From the NCBI RefSeq assembly GCF_003634315.1, contig NZ_RBXL01000001.1, positions 3,142,501 to 3,206,500 on the forward strand: a stretch of 64,000 nucleotides of DNA, read 5' to 3'. Source of the stretch: Thiocapsa rosea (GTDB taxonomy: Bacteria; Pseudomonadota; Gammaproteobacteria; Chromatiales; Chromatiaceae). Positions 63,897 through 64,000 of this stretch are shown one piece after another; positions within the stretch are counted from its first letter, which is position 1, and the number at the start of each line of letters is the position of its first letter. Position numbers and translations under genes: made by a program. The notes under the pieces were generated by a model. The model ran no database searches. It was not told the DNA's origin and was given only the letters and a program-made list of their open reading frames with translations.

Positions 63897-64000
63897 ATGA
63901 GCCGAATCACCGTACCTCGCCACGTCCATCAGATCGGCCGCATTCTGCATGCAGCCCTGGATACCCGGCCGGTTCCGGCAACGCCGCCGATGGCCGCCTT
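63897..64000 (+). CDS. Possible start of a gene running off the window
   Basis: From ATG 63897 an open frame (MSRITVPRHVHQIGRILHAA and on) continues to the window end. About 34 codons are visible, too few for a family call, and the ribosome-binding site is weak. It may instead be part of a longer gene. Confidence 0.3.
   Translation, partial: MSRITVPRHVHQIGRILHAALDTRPVPATPPMAA

Overview
High-GC genome fragment (64 kb) of a gammaproteobacterium, most likely a purple sulfur bacterium of the Chromatiaceae (Thiocapsa/Thiorhodococcus-like). This placement is inference: it rests on the Isp-type [NiFe]-hydrogenase small-subunit start at the left edge, the abundance of cyclic-di-GMP and PAS signalling genes, the LolCD/ComEC/TsaB set and the dispersed palindromic repeats. 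No rRNA, tRNA, CRISPR array, complete insertion sequence or prophage was seen.

Layout. 1-677: start of a hydrogenase operon (minus strand). 772-9114: a signalling block, all minus strand: agmatine deiminase, a PilZ protein, a FixJ-type response regulator with its PAS/GAF histidine kinase, a STAS protein and a PAS-GGDEF-EAL protein, separated by repeats. 9283-29614: mostly housekeeping genes: a CheB/CheR/PAS fusion, LolC/E and LolD, a DUF2062 protein, ComEC, a PfkB/adenosine kinase, TsaB, glycerate 2-kinase, a DUF455 ferritin-like protein, a hydrolase-OsmC fusion, YqhA, an HNH nuclease and two glycosyltransferases. 29662-32877: lipocalin, diguanylate cyclase, cysteine hydrolase. 33289-36569: a decayed stretch with gene fragments around an intact class D beta-lactamase.

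36763-55782 is a 19-kb run with every gene on the minus strand and almost everything membrane-bound or exported: a PqiA-PqiA-PqiB-PqiC transport system (PqiC frameshifted), a LysM-HdeA fusion, exported proteins of unknown function, two outer-membrane beta-barrel proteins, two paralogous arylsulfatases (one with an added LysM module), a double-LysM protein, and at the upstream end a two-component system whose kinase carries an ABC-substrate-binding-like periplasmic sensor. The same LysM leader module is reused in three proteins. This is the best candidate for an undescribed functional unit, perhaps for scavenging or remodelling sulfated or lipidic compounds in the envelope.

57150-59431 is a probable zinc-starvation operon: a Zur-like operator, a DUF1826 protein, a COG0523 GTPase and a small unknown protein. 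59709-64000 holds an exported methyltransferase, an SRPBCC protein, RtcB, a umuC scrap, a truncated HD hydrolase and an exported unknown.

Two dispersed repeat families are prominent. One is a composite of two different ~85-bp palindromes around an AT-rich spacer (four complete copies and one copy that looks split by an inversion). The other is a hairpin built from CGACAA hexanucleotide repeats, one copy of which has 12-bp terminal inverted repeats like a MITE.
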